Made by a program: the position numbers and the translations under genes
Shown here: positions 34,981 to 43,297 of the stretch, piece after piece
How the letters are laid out: each line of letters opens with the position of its first letter
Numbering within the stretch: the first letter of the stretch is position 1
Notes under the pieces: model-generated
What the model saw: only the letters and a program-made list of their open reading frames with translations
Told to the model about the DNA's origin: nothing
Database searches by the model: none
Assembly (NCBI RefSeq): GCF_028679125.1
Contig: NZ_JAJRCG010000019.1
Location: 1-52,106 of the forward strand
Source of the DNA: Methanoregula sp.
GTDB lineage: Archaea > Halobacteriota > Methanomicrobia > Methanomicrobiales > Methanospirillaceae
Reading direction: 5' to 3'
Length of the DNA stretch: 52,106 bases

Positions 34981-35610
34981 TTATTGCCTGCGGCGCATCC
35001 ACGCGAGACCTGCTGTGCAGCACCCGAGGAGTGCGATCACCACAGAGAACCCGGGCGATTTTGTGACGGGAGGGGCTGTGGTGACCGGGGGCAGCGTCAG
35101 CGTGGGAACCGTTGTCTGCACCGGTGCCACCGTCGCCCCTGCTACCGGCTGGGAGATGAGAATCTCGCTTCCCGGCACAACATTGCCGGTATTGTCGATC
35201 TCAACAAGGTCGAGGACAGTCACGGTGCCGGTTGCCGATGCGGGAACAGTACCGGCGATGGTGACGGTAAACGATACATCTCGGTTGATGGAATAGGAGA
35301 GTATCTCGCCGTTGATGAATGCGGCAGAACCCGACGCCGTCTGCTGGGCTGCATTGTTGCCGTCAAGAATTACCTGGATATTCCACCGGGCATTCTCGAG
35401 GCTGGTCTGCATCTGGAGATTGTGGGTCTTCGGGAAGGAAGTGCCACTGGGGATTGCGAACGTGGCCACGACCTGTTCCTGCCCACCGGGTACGAGCGGG
35501 GGATTCGGGGTAAACGACTGACTGACAAGCATGGGACTTGCGGAAGCCGGAAGCACGACAAGCAGGAGCAGCAGGCACCCGCAGAGCAGGAAACGGTTCA
35601 TCGGGTTCAT
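34981..35610 (-). CDS. Secreted surface protein with PGF-CTERM-like anchor
   Basis: 209 aa. The signal peptide is at about 5-24 (RFLLCGCLLLLLVVLPASA). A beta-sandwich-like body follows (FTPNPPLVPGGQEQVVATFA), then a T/P/V-rich stalk (about 160-180). The tail KSPGFSVVIALLGCCTAGLA, then WMRRRQ has the PGF-helix-RRR form that archaeosortase ArtA processes. An archaeal lipid anchor is expected after cleavage. Confidence 0.75.
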   Translation of the reverse strand: MNPMNRFLLCGCLLLLLVVLPASASPMLVSQSFTPNPPLVPGGQEQVVATFAIPSGTSFPKTHNLQMQTSLENARWNIQVILDGNNAAQQTASGSAAFINGEILSYSINRDVSFTVTIAGTVPASATGTVTVLDLVEIDNTGNVVPGSEILISQPVAGATVAPVQTTVPTLTLPPVTTAPPVTKSPGFSVVIALLGCCTAGLAWMRRRQ

Positions 35611-35686
35611 GGAGTATCGTAACCAGTGTGGTTACCTTACAATTGATAGAAGTGTCGGTTTGGTTATCGCAGAGCAGGATAACAGT

Positions 35687-36592
35687 TCAGCGGCCCTGCA
35701 CATTCCGGATAACCTGGCCGGCGTGATCGATGGCTTCCTGCCCTTCAGGAATCTGGCCGGCAAACATCTGCCAGCAGTGGAACATATCCTCCCAGATCTC
35801 GACGTGAACCGGAACGCCGGCCCACCGGGCTTTCTCGACAAACGTGCCTACATCAGAAAGGAGGAGCTCGTGGGTGCCCACCTGGATATAGAGGCGGGGG
35901 AGGCCACGGAGGGTGCCGAAGACCGGGGATGCGAGCGGGTTCTCCGGGTCATGACCGCCAAGGTAGGTGGTCCGGATAGCATGCAGACGATCGGGCGTCA
36001 TCCAGTCCCGCGCCGAGTTCTTCTCAACCGATTCCCCGGTGAACCGGAGGTCTGTGGCAGGGGACATGCAGACCGCTGCCGGGGGAAGCGTATATCCCTT
36101 CCCGCAAAGCGAAAGCAGGGTGGAGAGCACGATGTTGCCCCCCGTGGATATGCCAACCGGGAGGATGCGGTGGGGCATGAATCCCCTGGCCTGGAGATAG
36201 TGGTATGCATCTATGGTATCCTCGACCGGCGCCGGGAAGATGTGTTCCGGGCTCAGCCGGTAATCGACCGAGAAGACCCGGGTCTTCGCGGCACGGGCGA
36301 GCCGTATGCAGAGGCCGAGGTGATCCTCAGTCGACCCCAGGGAGAATCCCCCTCCGTGGAGGAAGAGTATGACAGAATCCATGGCGGATTCCCGGACAGA
36401 GATCCAGTAACCGGAAAGATCGTCACGGATGGCGGCCTTTTCCACGACAAATCCGCCTTCATTGATGAGTTCTTCCTGCATCTCAGCGTAAAACGCGGTA
36501 AAGTCTTCCCGTATTGCAGCAAGGGGCTTCTTCTGGTCGGGGGCATGCGACCGGATGATGGAGAGGAGTTCGTCCGGGGACTCGCGTATCAT
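35687..36592 (-). CDS. Alpha/beta hydrolase, hormone-sensitive-lipase (esterase) family
   Basis: 301 aa. The oxyanion-hole motif is ILFLHGGGFSLGS (about 73-85), then VDYRLSPEHIFPAPVED. The nucleophile elbow is VGISTGGNIV (GxSxG), where the family usual is GDSAGG. The acid/base region has IQVGTHELLLSD and DMFHCWQMF. It probably hydrolyses short acyl or aryl esters. Confidence 0.87.
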   Translation of the reverse strand: MIRESPDELLSIIRSHAPDQKKPLAAIREDFTAFYAEMQEELINEGGFVVEKAAIRDDLSGYWISVRESAMDSVILFLHGGGFSLGSTEDHLGLCIRLARAAKTRVFSVDYRLSPEHIFPAPVEDTIDAYHYLQARGFMPHRILPVGISTGGNIVLSTLLSLCGKGYTLPPAAVCMSPATDLRFTGESVEKNSARDWMTPDRLHAIRTTYLGGHDPENPLASPVFGTLRGLPRLYIQVGTHELLLSDVGTFVEKARWAGVPVHVEIWEDMFHCWQMFAGQIPEGQEAIDHAGQVIRNVQGR

Positions 36593-36702
36593 TAACTCTG
36601 TGTTAGAGAGGCTGGATAATAAAGGGTGGGGGTGTTACGGGCAGGCCTTGCGGATCCGGTGCAAAACCGAACGCATATCTGGCGCAACGCTGACATTACC
36701 TG

Positions 36703-37986
36703 ATGCAATCCGATGACGAACTGGCTGCACGGACCGTCCGCAAGGTTGGCCGCCGCCTGCTCCCGTTCCTGTTTATTCTCTATGTCGTAGCATTCCTCGA
36801 TCGCGTCAACTTCGGGTATGCAGCGCTCGAGATGAACAGCGCGCTCGGACTCTCTGCCGAGGTCTTCGGCTTCCTCTCCGGCATATTCTTCATCGGGTAC
36901 CTGCTCTTAGAGATCCCGAGTAACATGATCCTCCAGCGGATCGGCGCCCGCATCTGGATCAGCCGGATCATCATCAGCTGGGGGATTGTTGTCATCCTCA
37001 CCGCTGCTGCAATGGACGCGTACCAGATGGCCGCGTTCCGGTTCATCCTCGGGGTTGCGGAAGCCGGGTTCTTCCCGGGGATCATCCTCTACATCACCTG
37101 CTGGTTCCGCAAGCAGGATCTCGCCAGGGCCGTTGCCCTCTTCATGACGGCACTCGCGGTCTCGAACATCATCGGCGCGCCGGTCTCGACCTGGATCCTC
37201 GACAACATCAGCTGGTTCGGCATTGCGGGCTGGCGGTGGCTCTTCATCCTCGAAGGTCTGCCGGCACTCGTGCTTGGTGTCATCACCTGGTTCTACCTGA
37301 GCGATCGGCCGAACGATGCAACGTGGCTCGAACCAGAGGAACGGGACTGGCTTGTAGGGGTCCTTTCCCGGGAGAACAAGGAGAAGGCTGATCAGCACCG
37401 CAGTTTCCGGGAAGTTCTCCTGGACCTGCGGGTCTGGCACCTCGGCCTCGTCTACTGTACGGTCACCATCGGGCTGTACGGCCTTGGGTTCTGGATGCCG
37501 CAGATCATCAAGTCACTCTTTGGGGGATTCTCGAACTTCGAGATCGGGCTTGTCATGACCATCCCCTATCTTGCTGCGCTCGGCGCCATGATCCTCTGGA
37601 GCGCCCATTCGGACCGGACGGGAGAGCGGGTCTGGCATACCGCAGTCCCTCCCGTGATCGGGGGGATCGCGCTTGCCGGTGTCGGCTTTTTTACCGGCAC
37701 CCTCCTCGCCTTTGTCCTGATCATCATCGCAACGGCCGGCATCTACTGTTTCTTCGGGCCGTTCTGGACGCTTCCTGCTATCTTCCTTGCCGAAGCAGCG
37801 GCTGCCGTCGGGATTGCTGCAGTCAACTCAGTAGGGAACCTTGGCGGGTTCATCGGCCCTTCCATCGTCGGGCTCCTGACCGGGATGACCGGATCGACCA
37901 GCGCCGGGCTGGTCGCTCTCGGGGCATGTCTCGTGCTCACGGGCATTCTCACGCTCGCGGTCCGGGTGCAGAACAAGGGAACCTGA
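36703..37986 (+). CDS. MFS transporter, anion:cation symporter (ACS) family
   Basis: 427 aa with about 12 helices. FLFILYVVAFLDRVNFGYAA in helix 1, then LLEIPSNMILQRIGARIWIS and RFILGVAEAGFFPGIILYIT, then CWFRK, are the ACS family motifs. Characterised members take up carboxylates such as hexuronates, tartrate and phthalate. Such transporters are uncommon in hydrogenotrophic methanogens, so this gene may have come from bacteria. Confidence 0.88.
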   Translation: MQSDDELAARTVRKVGRRLLPFLFILYVVAFLDRVNFGYAALEMNSALGLSAEVFGFLSGIFFIGYLLLEIPSNMILQRIGARIWISRIIISWGIVVILTAAAMDAYQMAAFRFILGVAEAGFFPGIILYITCWFRKQDLARAVALFMTALAVSNIIGAPVSTWILDNISWFGIAGWRWLFILEGLPALVLGVITWFYLSDRPNDATWLEPEERDWLVGVLSRENKEKADQHRSFREVLLDLRVWHLGLVYCTVTIGLYGLGFWMPQIIKSLFGGFSNFEIGLVMTIPYLAALGAMILWSAHSDRTGERVWHTAVPPVIGGIALAGVGFFTGTLLAFVLIIIATAGIYCFFGPFWTLPAIFLAEAAAAVGIAAVNSVGNLGGFIGPSIVGLLTGMTGSTSAGLVALGACLVLTGILTLAVRVQNKGT

Positions 37987-38102
37987 CCGTGATCCGTGGG
38001 GTCTGGAAGAAGATTGCGTTACCGTTGCGGAAAGACCCGTACTGGGGGAATTCGGTATGTTAATAAAAGATTATGAAAAATACTTTTTTATCCCAGTCCG
38101 GA

Positions 38103-38118
38103 CCCTGTGCTGACAGGG
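38103..38118 (+). promoter_or_regulatory. 6-bp hairpin upstream of the lipoprotein gene
   Basis: CCCTGT-GCTG-ACAGGG lies about 45 bases before the lipoprotein start. It follows an AT-rich stretch (about 38058-38093) that should hold the promoter. The role is unknown. Confidence 0.3.
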
Positions 38119-38162
38119 AACGCGGATACGGGTGATTTGTCCTATTATCGGGAGAAATACTC

Positions 38163-38777
38163 ATGAGATTCACACATATCAGTATTTTAGTCATGCTCGT
38201 TGTGATTGCGGTTGCGGTTGCAGGGTGTTCATCCTCACAACCGGCCACAACGGGCAGCCCGTCACCGGCTGCCACGGGTGCCGGCAGCGCAACAACCCCG
38301 ACATCCGGTGCCCAGAGTTCCGGAAGTACGGCATCAGCCAGTGCTTCGGCCAGCGGATCGCAGCTGTTCGGAGGGCTCTCTTACAACTGGGTCGAATACA
38401 AGATGGTCGGGAGCGCAACCGGTGATGACCAGATGATTGTCTATTACAAGTACAACCAGAAGACCGGGACGTGCACGATGCGGTTCGAGGGGGCTGCTGC
38501 CGAGGCAATGAAGGGCATGGCAACCGAGATGGACTGCAGTTCCACAGGGGGTTCATCGTCATCGAACCCGAATGATGTGAAATCCGATGTCCAGTTCGTC
38601 AAAGTGGGTACGGAGGTAGTCACGGTTCCTGCCGGGACATTCACGGCAGACAAATATACATCCACCTACCAGGGTACGACATCCACCTACTGGATCGTCA
38701 TGGGGAAGCCGCTCATCAAGATGCAGGGCGGGGATTCAACAGGTTCCGTGGTAATGGAACTCAATGGAATGGGATAA
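38163..38777 (+). CDS. Lipoprotein with S/T/A linker
   Basis: 204 aa. Signal and lipobox are at the start (ISILVMLVVIAVAVAGCSSS, Cys about residue 21). A low-complexity S/T/A/G stalk reaches to about residue 67. A globular part follows (FGGLSYNWVEYKMVG ... VTVPAGTFTADKYTSTYQGT, then YWIVMGKPLIKMQ). The W-x-E-Y opening and V-T-V-P-A-G-T-F segment recur in the lipoprotein at 51010, so the two share a domain. A T-run at 38794-38801 ends the unit. Confidence 0.78.
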   Translation: MRFTHISILVMLVVIAVAVAGCSSSQPATTGSPSPAATGAGSATTPTSGAQSSGSTASASASASGSQLFGGLSYNWVEYKMVGSATGDDQMIVYYKYNQKTGTCTMRFEGAAAEAMKGMATEMDCSSTGGSSSSNPNDVKSDVQFVKVGTEVVTVPAGTFTADKYTSTYQGTTSTYWIVMGKPLIKMQGGDSTGSVVMELNGMG

Positions 38778-38793
38778 TTCCCAAAACAGGCCC

Positions 38794-38801
38794 TTTTTTT
38801 T
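38794..38801 (+). terminator. T-run terminator
   Basis: TTTTTTTT (then ATTATTT) lies 17 bases after the lipoprotein stop. Confidence 0.55.
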
Positions 38802-38813
38802 ATTATTTCCCCT

Positions 38814-38921
38814 CTAGCCCAGCGAATGACGCTTCTCTATCGCGAACCGTTTCTCAAGGATCTCGCGGGTGATCTTGTAATCGAAGGTCAGGACATAGGG
38901 TGATGAGAGCGCAGTTACCAA
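38814..38921 (-). pseudogene. Possible gene remnant or very short ORF
   Basis: Thirty-five codons open from a TTG at 38921. They read VTALSSPYVLTFDYKITREI, then LEKRFAIEKRHSLG, which looks like the C-terminal end of a soluble protein. It lies directly after the lipoprotein gene at 38926, in another frame and without a ribosome site. It could be a remnant or chance. Confidence 0.25.
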
Positions 38922-38925
38922 ACAC

Positions 38926-39336
38926 TCACAGATAGTACATGAGCACCGTCTGCTGATACCCGTCCTTGAACGTCCCGACGATATTCACGCGTGATGCATC
39001 CGATACTCCACGGTAAACAAAGTTATACGTGGAGCCCGGGACGGGATCAACAATAGTCCGCTCATTGTACGAGCCGGCTCGGTTGTCAACGCGGATCGTA
39101 AAATACTGGAGATCTGCGGCATCGGGACCGCCGTTATACGTAACATTCACCATGGTTGTCGATGAGGTGACGGTGAAGTTCAGGGATTTCTCCGCATCGG
39201 TGGTGGTGACAGCGGGGGGGAGCGTGGGCGGGGTCTGGGGAAGGGTCGTTACCACCGGGGGGGTTGCCGGCTGGGAACAGCCGCAGGTGATAACAAGCAC
39301 GATAATAAACAGGCAGATCCAATGCACGCATCTCAT
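38926..39336 (-). CDS. Lipoprotein with P/T-rich linker
   Basis: 136 aa. The start WICLFIIVLVITCGCSQPAT has a lipobox-like ITCGC. A P/T/V linker (about 23-48) leads to a compact beta domain (FTVTSSTTMVNVTYNGGPDA, then YFTIRVDNR). It is probably a small surface protein of unknown role. Confidence 0.7.
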   Translation of the reverse strand: MRCVHWICLFIIVLVITCGCSQPATPPVVTTLPQTPPTLPPAVTTTDAEKSLNFTVTSSTTMVNVTYNGGPDAADLQYFTIRVDNRAGSYNERTIVDPVPGSTYNFVYRGVSDASRVNIVGTFKDGYQQTVLMYYL

Positions 39337-39398
39337 GATGGGGATGTGGGAGAGAATATAAGATAAATGTTGGGGATTTCAGTCGGTTCCCTGCGGAT

Positions 39399-40073
39399 CT
39401 AACCGGTTTTCTGCGGGGTATACCGTGACCACACAATCCCGTTCCCCAGAACTTCCGTGTGCCGGTGCGTGAGCGGAACCTGCAAATCCCGGATCCCGGC
39501 ATGCAGCGGATCACACAGGGTCGGATCAGCCCTCCCGCCGGCAATGAAGGGATGGACAAGGATACTTATCTCGTCAACAAGACCCTCATGCAGGAGCACG
39601 CTGTTGAGCGTCCCTCCACTGTCGACCCGTATTGTCCGGACACCGAACTGTCGGTTGAGTTCCTCAAGGGCGGCACGCATATCCACCTGCTGTTCCCCCG
39701 CACGGATCACGCCGATCCGGCATTGCCGGAGATAATCGAGATATTCATCCGGTGTCGAACCCGAACAGAGCGCAATAAGATCCCGCATGTACGGCCAGGA
39801 TCTCAGGGTCTCCCAGCACCGCACCCGGCCTCTGCTGTCCGCGATCACCATCAGGGGGCGGGGGTCAGGCCCATCTGCCGGAGGCGTGAACATCTTCCGG
39901 TGCTCGGCCGGGACTTCGAGTGTGGGAGCGGCAAGGATCGTGGAGCTGCCGAAGAGGATAGCGTCAGGGTTCCACTGTGCGGCGAGCGTATAATACAATT
40001 CCAGATCAGCGGGAAAATTTGTGATGCGGCCATCGAGACTTGTGGCTGTGTGGAGGATGACTCTGGGTAACAT
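39399..40073 (-). CDS. RibD_C/dihydrofolate-reductase-like reductase
   Basis: 224 aa. ILHTATSLDGRITNF at the start, DAILFGSSTILAAP, IADSRGRVRC and IRVDSGGTLNSVLLHEGLVD, then EISILVHPFIAGG, fit the RibD C-terminal family. The archaeal riboflavin enzyme (diaminohydroxyphosphoribosylaminopyrimidine reductase) belongs here. Single-gene context gives no confirmation that this is the riboflavin enzyme and not a paralogue. It is divergent from the first HTH locus. Confidence 0.82.
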   Translation of the reverse strand: MLPRVILHTATSLDGRITNFPADLELYYTLAAQWNPDAILFGSSTILAAPTLEVPAEHRKMFTPPADGPDPRPLMVIADSRGRVRCWETLRSWPYMRDLIALCSGSTPDEYLDYLRQCRIGVIRAGEQQVDMRAALEELNRQFGVRTIRVDSGGTLNSVLLHEGLVDEISILVHPFIAGGRADPTLCDPLHAGIRDLQVPLTHRHTEVLGNGIVWSRYTPQKTG

Positions 40074-40162
40074 AACCGTTCCTGATCACCCATGGGACTT
40101 ACATGAGATAAAAGAGAGGCGCGGGGGGTGAAACTGGCCGTCAGTAGCTAAAAGCAGCCAAA

Positions 40163-40192
40163 TATTTATAGTGTCAACATCATAATGTTGAC
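40163..40192 (+). promoter_or_regulatory. TATA box and 20-bp operator of HTH locus 1
   Basis: TATTTATA at 40163-40170 is followed by GTCAACAT-CATA-ATGTTGAC (40173-40192), a perfect inverted repeat that ends two bases before the ATG at 40195. The TATA-to-ATG distance implies a leaderless mRNA, so the operator covers the transcription start. Spacing is identical to the other three copies, but the half-site is GTCAA instead of GTAAA. Confidence 0.75.
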
Positions 40193-40194
40193 GT

Positions 40195-40641
40195 ATGTTC
40201 CTGCCAACGAACGACAAACAGTTCGGGTTCTGGGCATTGCGCAGGAGCGGTGAATCCAATATCGGGATTGCCAACCGCTTCGGCATCTCTCGCCAGGCCG
40301 TATCCCGGGCACTCCTCCTCATGGACGATCGGATCGAGACCACCCTGCGCGAGATGGCGCAGGCCAACCAGATCTCGGTTGAGAAGATCAATGCGGAACG
40401 CGGCATCCTCCTCGGCCGATCGATCCCGTTCCAGACTGCGGCGATCATCTTCGTATCGGAGAAACACGGAGTACAGGTCTGGTACGAACATGACGGCGAC
40501 TGCGGCACGTGCCAGAGATATACCGAATGCATCGAGCTGCTCTGGGATTATGCCACCGAACTCGGCATCCAAATCAAGAAGACCGCGGACCCGACGAAGA
40601 TGGCAGAAGAACTGTTCGCAAACGTGAAGGCGATGTTATGA
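40195..40641 (+). CDS. HTH regulator with CxxCx5C triad, locus 1
   Basis: 148 aa. An N-terminal HTH spans about 20-48 (SNIGIANRFGISRQAVSRAL). A linker helix (LREMAQANQISVEKINAERG) leads to a C-terminal domain with FVSEKHGVQVWYEHDGDC. Cysteines C103, C106 and C112 (CGTCQRYTEC) form a likely metal or redox site. Close paralogues lie at 43328 and 48008. The first residues MFLPT-[DN/EK]-KQFGFW are the same in all. An operator ends two bases before the start, so autoregulation is likely. The stop overlaps the next membrane gene as ATGA. Confidence 0.8.
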   Translation: MFLPTNDKQFGFWALRRSGESNIGIANRFGISRQAVSRALLLMDDRIETTLREMAQANQISVEKINAERGILLGRSIPFQTAAIIFVSEKHGVQVWYEHDGDCGTCQRYTECIELLWDYATELGIQIKKTADPTKMAEELFANVKAML

Positions 40642-41276
40642 TCACGAGGATTTCTGAGATTATTCACGAATGGACGGGCTGGTGCCCGAACAGGAATGCC
40701 ATGAATGCAAAGAACTGCGGTAATACAACATTCAGCCTCGGTGCGGACAGCCTGCAGGTAAAAAATCCCGGGCCTTCAGGAACCGATGGATCCGGTACAC
40801 CATGGGAAGGGAGATATGAGCATACCCAGCGGGGAACACTTATCCTCTGTGCAGTATCCGCTGCCATCATCCTGATCCTCGCACTGGCATACATATTCGG
40901 TCCCGAATGGGTTGCACTCATCGTAGCGGGCATCCTGATCGTTGTGCTCGCAATCATGACCACCCTGACCGTCACCATCAGGGAAGGGCTCCTCCGGATC
41001 CGGTTCGGACCGGTCGGGCTTATCAGGAAGAGCTGGCCGGTATCGGAGATCGCCATGGTGAAAACGGTTACTAATTCCTGGTACTATGGCTGGGGTATCC
41101 GCATAACGCCATACGGCCCGCTTTATAATGTCTCCGGGTATGAGGCTGTTGAGGTGCAACTTTTCTCCGGGAAGACATTTCGGATCGGCACCGATGAGCC
41201 GGAAGCCCTGAAGGCCGCGATAGAAAAGGCACGAACAGAAAAAAAGGATCTGTCACGCTCTATGGGACCGCAATGA
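40638..41276 (+). CDS. WxGWC-tagged membrane protein with PH-like C-domain
   Basis: 212 aa. The N-terminal tag is ISEIIHEWTGWCPNRNAMNA (about 5-24), followed by a polar linker. Two membrane helices follow (about 70-90 and 92-113). The cytosolic C-terminal part (VTIREGLLRIRFGPVGLIRK, then WPVSEIAMVKTV, then VEVQLFSGKTFRIGTDEPEA) resembles bacterial-PH/YdbT-like domains. Overlaps of four bases with both neighbours place it firmly in the locus 1 operon. Confidence 0.7.
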   Translation: MITRISEIIHEWTGWCPNRNAMNAKNCGNTTFSLGADSLQVKNPGPSGTDGSGTPWEGRYEHTQRGTLILCAVSAAIILILALAYIFGPEWVALIVAGILIVVLAIMTTLTVTIREGLLRIRFGPVGLIRKSWPVSEIAMVKTVTNSWYYGWGIRITPYGPLYNVSGYEAVEVQLFSGKTFRIGTDEPEALKAAIEKARTEKKDLSRSMGPQ

Positions 41277-41584
41277 CACAGATCATTTCAGACAAAATTT
41301 GGGCATATCTGGGCTGGTGCCCGAATGCCCGTACCCTGGACGGACAGACACCCCGCACCAGCAGAATTAACCCCACGGGAATTACCGATCCGGAACCGCC
41401 ACAGCCCCAGACAATCCCAATGAGGATCGCAACGCCCGCTTGGATGACCGCCATTGCGCTCGCGATCCTCGTTGCCACGTTCTTTGTCGGAGGAAATCTC
41501 TGGTGGGTGGCATTTGTTCTCGTCGTCCTTGTGATATTAGTCGTTATCCAGATCCGGACCGTTCAGACCCAGCGGAGAGCCTGA
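41273..41584 (+). CDS. WxGWC-tagged two-helix membrane protein
   Basis: 103 aa. The tag is SDKIWAYLGWCPNARTLDGQ (about 6-25). A P/T-rich linker leads to a two-helix unit (PAWMTAIALAILVATFFVGG, then WWVAFVLVVLVILVV). The same two-helix unit, without tag, is the gene at 42212, so tag and membrane unit are separable modules. It overlaps the upstream gene by four bases. Confidence 0.7.
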   Translation: MTQIISDKIWAYLGWCPNARTLDGQTPRTSRINPTGITDPEPPQPQTIPMRIATPAWMTAIALAILVATFFVGGNLWWVAFVLVVLVILVVIQIRTVQTQRRA

Positions 41585-41588
41585 AAAA

Positions 41589-42209
41589 ATGCAGTCAGAA
41601 GAAAAATACTACCTCAAAGATACGATTATCGAACAGTTCCGCCGGTTTATGGGCTGGTGCCCCCAGGCACAGCAGCGCTCGTTCCACAGGGATAGCGCGA
41701 TGGATACAGTGCATACATCATCGTCCGGGAGCGCAGGGGGAATGCCCACCCTTTCCTTTGGCTGGAAGAACCGGTACCGCACCCGGGCCCTCGCATTCGC
41801 GCTCTGCATGACCGGTGTCGGGATCTCCCTCTTTGCCACATCAACGGGGGACCGGTTCGCGATGTTCGGTATCGGGGTTGTACTTGCCACCCTCCTGTAT
41901 TGTGCCGACGCCGTCAGATATTGGGAGGTATTCCGGGACGTGGAGAGGGACTGTGTCGCTGACGAGAAGAACTGGAAGGAGGTCTCGGTTGTCCGCATCC
42001 TCCCAATCATCGGGGCTGCCCTTATCCTCGCGTTCGTGGGAGCCATCCTCCTCGGCCTGATCCCCGGACTCTCGATGCTCATGGTGAACGGGTTCCTTGC
42101 CGGGTTTGCTGCCTGTGGCTGGTATCACGTTCTCACGATCATCATATGGGAACGACGGTCCGGTATCCCGCTGTACACTGATGGGAACCTGATATACCGG
42201 AGGATCTGA
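41589..42209 (+). CDS. DUF1673-like WxGWC-tagged membrane protein
   Basis: 206 aa. The tag is TIIEQFRRFMGWCPQAQQRS (about 12-31). Two hydrophobic pairs follow (about 68-105 and 133-180). The size and the FMGWCP start fit DUF1673 proteins known from Methanosarcina-type archaea. The function is unknown. Confidence 0.7.
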   Translation: MQSEEKYYLKDTIIEQFRRFMGWCPQAQQRSFHRDSAMDTVHTSSSGSAGGMPTLSFGWKNRYRTRALAFALCMTGVGISLFATSTGDRFAMFGIGVVLATLLYCADAVRYWEVFRDVERDCVADEKNWKEVSVVRILPIIGAALILAFVGAILLGLIPGLSMLMVNGFLAGFAACGWYHVLTIIIWERRSGIPLYTDGNLIYRRI

Positions 42210-42211
42210 TC

Positions 42212-42406
42212 ATGCAGTCCGACCGGAATGATAACACCTCCCGCGAGACCGGGGGTATCCCCCAATGGATGTCAGCGCTTGGCATCGTTATCCTCTTTGC
42301 AACACTGGGTTTCGGGGGCCTTTTCTGGTGGCCGTTCTTTGTTGGGGCGGTGCTTGTCGCGTGCCTTGCGTACTGGTACTATCACCATATCCGGAAGGTG
42401 CGGTGA
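42212..42406 (+). CDS. Untagged two-helix membrane protein
   Basis: 64 aa. A short polar start (MQSDRNDNTSRETGGI) is followed by PQWMSALGIVILFATLGFGG, then FWWPFFVGAVLVACLAYWYY. It is homologous to the C-terminal half of the 41273 protein but lacks the WxGWC tag. It lies 2 bases after the previous gene. Confidence 0.68.
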   Translation: MQSDRNDNTSRETGGIPQWMSALGIVILFATLGFGGLFWWPFFVGAVLVACLAYWYYHHIRKVR

Positions 42407-42407
42407 C

Positions 42408-43217
42408 ATGGCACAGATTGCAACACATATCTGGAACGCCATGGGTTGGTGCCCGATGGAGGCTTCCATTCAGTATCCGGTGAAAAACTCTGCGGGGGAT
42501 GCGCAAAAGAAGGCGGCCTCAGGTGACAGTGGGCCGGTTGCCCGCAGGTCTGCCCGGTTCATGCGCCTGGCATGGGGGGTTGTCATCCTCTCGTGGCTCG
42601 TCGCATTCCTGGTCCTGCCCCATCTCCCGGAAGTTGTGCCGGTCCACTGGGACCTGAACGGGGAAGCGAACGGGTTCTCCGACCGGCTCACAGGTACGTT
42701 CATGCTGCCGGTCTTCATCACGTTCATGACGATCCTGTTTATCGTATTGCCCCGGTTCGATTCCATGCAGTTCACTCTCGAGGCATTCCGGGACATCTAT
42801 GCGATCATCATCTTTGCCACACTCTCGATGCTCTTCGGGCTGGAAGTGATCGCGCTCCTGGTTGCAGCGGGAACCGACCTACCACTCGTCTCGCTCATCT
42901 CCGCGCTGATCGGGTTCCTCTTCATCGTCATGGGGAGCCTGATGCCGCATATCGGACGGAATACCACTCTTGGCATCCGCCTGCCGTGGACGCTTGCGAG
43001 CGAAGAGGTCTGGAAGAAGACCCACGAACATGGCGGCCCGGTCTTCGTCGTTGCCGGCGTACTGGTAGTACTCGGGAGCATTGTTGCCGGGATCTGGGCA
43101 ATTGCCCTGATGCTCGTTGTCGTCATCGCCGCCACACTGTATATCGGGGTCTGGTCGTACCGGCTGGCGAAGGCCGAAACAGCGATGCGGGAAAACAGGG
43201 TTCACTCAACTGATTGA
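42408..43217 (+). CDS. SdpI/DUF1648 family membrane protein with WxGWC-type tag
   Basis: 269 aa. The tag is ATHIWNAMGWCPMEASIQYP (about 5-24). The DUF1648 core is LPHLPEVVPVHWDLNGEANG, then FSDR (about 66-90). The SdpI C-terminal motif is GRNTTLGIRLPWTLASEEVW, then KKTHEHGG (about 186-213). It has about six to seven helices. In Bacillus, SdpI gives immunity to the SdpC toxin and holds the autorepressor SdpR at the membrane. Here the regulator heads the same operon. It is the last gene of locus 1. Confidence 0.85.
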   Translation: MAQIATHIWNAMGWCPMEASIQYPVKNSAGDAQKKAASGDSGPVARRSARFMRLAWGVVILSWLVAFLVLPHLPEVVPVHWDLNGEANGFSDRLTGTFMLPVFITFMTILFIVLPRFDSMQFTLEAFRDIYAIIIFATLSMLFGLEVIALLVAAGTDLPLVSLISALIGFLFIVMGSLMPHIGRNTTLGIRLPWTLASEEVWKKTHEHGGPVFVVAGVLVVLGSIVAGIWAIALMLVVVIAATLYIGVWSYRLAKAETAMRENRVHSTD

Positions 43218-43297
43218 GATACACTTACGCCAGAATCCGGCGCCCTGACACCCGGTAATGAATAATCCGCATTGTCTCATATCGGATCTCCCATATA

